DNA from: an uncultured Bacteroidales bacterium
GTDB lineage: Bacteria; Bacteroidota; Bacteroidia; Bacteroidales; Paludibacteraceae
Assembly (NCBI GenBank): GCA_903929065.1
Contig: CAIYTJ010000563.1
Location: 1-8,768, forward strand
Direction: 5' to 3'
Length of the DNA stretch: 8,768 nucleotides
In this document: one piece after another, positions 6,753 to 8,768 of the stretch
How the letters are laid out: each line of letters opens with the position of its first letter
Position numbering within the stretch: position 1 is the first letter of the stretch
Position numbers and translations under genes: made by a program
Notes under the pieces: model-generated
Databases searched by the model: none
What the model saw: the letters and a program-made list of their open reading frames with translations, nothing else
Told to the model about the DNA's origin: nothing

Positions 6753-8768
6753 TTCACTAACCAATCTTCTTTGGGTGGGAATACGAATACACTTAATTAT
6801 GTACAAGGTGGATTCAGACCTAATTTAATGTTAGGCGCAGCTTATTTTTCCGATACGGCAAGTGCAAACAATGGTAAGACTAATAAGTATCAGGGTTCAA
6901 TTATTTTTGCAGGTGGATACCTTTGGTATAGGAATACACAACTAACAGGGTGGGTACAATTATCAAATGCAGCACCATTTGATACTACACATATTTATAA
7001 AACCATTTCAGATAGTGCAATTTCAGTAAGAAGTGCAATACCAACAAATAACAATCAGTTAATAAATGGTATGCACTATTTAATACCCAATGATACAGTC
7101 GGCACTAAAGTACAGTTAGTGGCAGGTACTAATATTTCATCAATTACAGGGATATATCCACATCTTACAATAAATGCTGCCAATCAAATGGGTACTTTAG
7201 GATTTCAAGACGTACTAAATAACGGTAACAACACCAATAGGGATGATTCTATTAACCTTAACAATCATTCTTTTTCTTTTGTAAATGGGAGTAATTTGCA
7301 TTTAACACCTGATAGTGTTAATATCGGTTGTAATGTTTTTAATTTAGGAACGTTGTCACAGGATAGAAATGGTAATTTATCATATTACCCACCTGTCCCA
7401 ACAATCGGTGCTGATAATTTTAATATTTTTGGAACGAGCATAAATGACACTTTAGGTGTATCATTAATGGGAGGAACTGCTTCTAATGGATGGGAAAATT
7501 TTGCAATGTTAGATGGGGCAGATGCAGAAGGCAACGGCTCTATAGCAATTGGTTATTTAGCAAGGGCAACTGGGAATGGACCATCTTATACAGGTGTAGA
7601 CCAGAACTCGATTGCTATAGGATTCAATGCTGTTGCAGATAGTGGTTCTACCGCCATTGGCGCTTTTTCTTATTCAATTCATCCCTATGATATTTCTTTA
7701 GGGGAGCAGCTTTATTTGCATGGCAATACTGGAAGAATTACCATTCCATTCTACCAAAACAACATAGCAGGAGATAGTGTATTAAGTACAGATAATAATG
7801 GTAATGTAAGACAAGTAAAAGTCAGTATTGATACTACAAGTCTTTCAAATCGCATCAATCTTAAATTGAATATTTCAGATACAAATAACATTCGACCTCA
7901 ATTAATACAGGGTTCAAATATTACCATTTCGGGAACTTACCCTCATTTAACTATTGCAGCAGCAGATGTAGATTTAGATACAACAAGTTTATCCAATAGA
8001 ATAAATTTAAAGCTGAATATTACCGATACTGCAAACATGAGAACAAGATTAATAGCAGGAACGAATATTACAAGTATCACAGGCACTTATCCGAATCTTA
8101 CAATCAATGCAGCAACACAAACAACCGATACAAGTTCATTAAGTAATCGAATTAATTTAAGAGTGAAGTATACCGATACAACAGCAATGCTATCTGCCTA
8201 TCAAACAGCAATTAACGGAAAGCAACCAACTTTCAATGGAATAGGTGCAGTAGTGATGTCAGGCACTTCAGTAAGTTATGACAACAACTACCTTGATTCA
8301 GTTGTAAGCCCTGCTGACAGCCTTTATGGTTCTGTTTCTACAATGACACGAAGCGGACATACTGGAACTATTGTACAGGCACTTACTAATCATGCACCAT
8401 ACAAAGTTTTTGCAAGTGGTTCAGGTGGTTCAGTTCTTTGGACTGGATTAGATAGTAACTGGATTGCTGCACTTCACACAGAGCAATATTATAATACAAA
8501 ATATGCGCCTATAAGCGTTGTCAATGGGTGGGGTTTTACAGGTAACGCAACTACTTACCCTAATACAAAAATAGGAACTACAGGTAGTGCCACACTTCGG
8601 TTCATAACTAATAATGTTGAAAGGGCAAGCATTGATTCATCAACAGGAACTTTAAACATAACTACATCTGGGCAGGCAATTACAATAAAAGGTGGTGCAG
8701 ATATTAGGAGTATTACAGATGGTAATATTTATATAACTGCACTCGGAACAAGTGTAGGTGGCGACCTT
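6693..8768 (+). CDS. Repeat-rich tail-fibre/adhesin-like protein with signal peptide (3' end outside window)
   Basis: The frame opened by the ATG at 6693 stays open for 692 codons to the right edge, so the gene is partial at its 3' end. Residues 1-20 form a Sec signal peptide: MKK, a hydrophobic core IIIILVFVIG, then CLTSFSQ, a typical Bacteroidetes type-I site ending in SFS-Q; V-I-G-C (11-14) could alternatively be a lipobox. After it come a domain with a LWYR...GW pattern (77-87), a first GTNIS...GIYPHLTI motif (145-160), YadA-head-like SIAIG/SIAIG/TAIG motifs (283-323), and two full plus one partial copy of a roughly 50-residue repeat (380-500). NGKQPTFNGIGAVV (508-521) and GSATLRFITNNVERASID (631-648) follow, both standard phrases of Bacteroidetes fibre proteins. 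An S74-type chaperone domain often ends such proteins, but it would lie beyond the window. It starts seven bases after the previous stop, so it appears to belong to the same operon. Confidence 0.85.
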   Translation, partial: MKKIIIILVFVIGCLTSFSQFTNQSSLGGNTNTLNYVQGGFRPNLMLGAAYFSDTASANNGKTNKYQGSIIFAGGYLWYRNTQLTGWVQLSNAAPFDTTHIYKTISDSAISVRSAIPTNNNQLINGMHYLIPNDTVGTKVQLVAGTNISSITGIYPHLTINAANQMGTLGFQDVLNNGNNTNRDDSINLNNHSFSFVNGSNLHLTPDSVNIGCNVFNLGTLSQDRNGNLSYYPPVPTIGADNFNIFGTSINDTLGVSLMGGTASNGWENFAMLDGADAEGNGSIAIGYLARATGNGPSYTGVDQNSIAIGFNAVADSGSTAIGAFSYSIHPYDISLGEQLYLHGNTGRITIPFYQNNIAGDSVLSTDNNGNVRQVKVSIDTTSLSNRINLKLNISDTNNIRPQLIQGSNITISGTYPHLTIAAADVDLDTTSLSNRINLKLNITDTANMRTRLIAGTNITSITGTYPNLTINAATQTTDTSSLSNRINLRVKYTDTTAMLSAYQTAINGKQPTFNGIGAVVMSGTSVSYDNNYLDSVVSPADSLYGSVSTMTRSGHTGTIVQALTNHAPYKVFASGSGGSVLWTGLDSNWIAALHTEQYYNTKYAPISVVNGWGFTGNATTYPNTKIGTTGSATLRFITNNVERASIDSSTGTLNITTSGQAITIKGGADIRSITDGNIYITALGTSVGGDL
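7539..7661 (+). repeat. YadA-head-like SIAIG motifs in the partial fibre/adhesin gene
   Basis: Codons for residues 283-323 contain SIAIG, SIAIG and TAIG, spaced 23 and 14 residues apart, with intervening A-x-A-x-G/S phrases. This is the left-handed beta-roll motif of trimeric autotransporter heads, also common in phage fibres. It indicates a homotrimeric fibrous protein. Confidence 0.7.
7830..8192 (+). repeat. Roughly 150-bp in-frame repeats, two full and one partial
   Basis: Units start at 7830, 7977 and 8127 (residues 380, 429 and 479). Each begins D-T-[TS]-S-L-S-N-R-I-N-L, and the first two continue with a G-[TS]-N-I-T...TYPxLTI block. A lone copy of the second block lies upstream at 7125-7181. 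Between units 1 and 2 the first 15 residues are identical while 8 of 15 codons differ, so the repeat is old and held by selection on the protein. Confidence 0.8.

Noticed and set aside
7830..8192. Regularly spaced repeats of about 150 bp resembling a CRISPR or satellite array.
   Set aside because: The repeats are in frame within a coding sequence, conserved at protein level and diverged at DNA level, so they are protein repeats.
6693..8768. Apparently different codon preference (more ATC and CTT) in the last gene, hinting at recent transfer.
   Set aside because: CTT is also frequent in the large gene at 1498-4458, and I could not count codons rigorously; no firm compositional break is visible.

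Overview
The window looks like part of the virion-structure module of a tailed phage or prophage of a Bacteroidetes host, most plausibly an environmental one. All seven genes lie on the + strand and are tightly packed. The sequence is AT-rich, and start codons are preceded by A/T-rich leaders without a Shine-Dalgarno motif, which is the Bacteroidetes habit. The proteins are mostly Asn/Thr/Ser/Gly-rich beta-type structural proteins. Several have the short repeats and sequence phrases typical of tail-fibre proteins from Bacteroidetes phages. I see no replication, integration, lysis or defence gene, no RNA gene, no CRISPR array and no insertion sequence.

Layout: positions 1-34 are an A/T-rich leader. 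Two related mid-sized proteins follow (35-706 and 724-1413); they are diverged tandem paralogues, and the second begins at a TTG codon. Positions 1414-1497 form the only sizeable gap. It holds a terminator-like hairpin plus an upstream inverted repeat that could compete with it. A 986-residue, cysteine-rich protein (1498-4458) with fibronectin-III-like segments near its C-terminus comes next. Then come a 261-residue charged protein with a TTG start (4461-5246), a 261-residue protein with an NGNGxITG-type N-terminus (5250-6035), and a 212-residue fibre-like protein with two 28-residue repeats (6047-6685). The last gene starts at 6693 and is still open at the window's right edge after 692 codons. 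It is a repeat-rich fibre or adhesin with YadA-like SIAIG motifs and, unexpectedly, an N-terminal signal peptide.

How they may work together: the run from 4461 onward reads as a distal-virion cassette (possible connector or tail component, then fibre proteins), and the paralogue pair and the large protein are probably also virion components. Specific roles are not assignable by reading alone. The features most worth a second look are the exported fibre-like protein at the right end, the possible attenuator between the second and third genes, and the tandem paralogue pair. I found no convincing evidence of a wholly new system.
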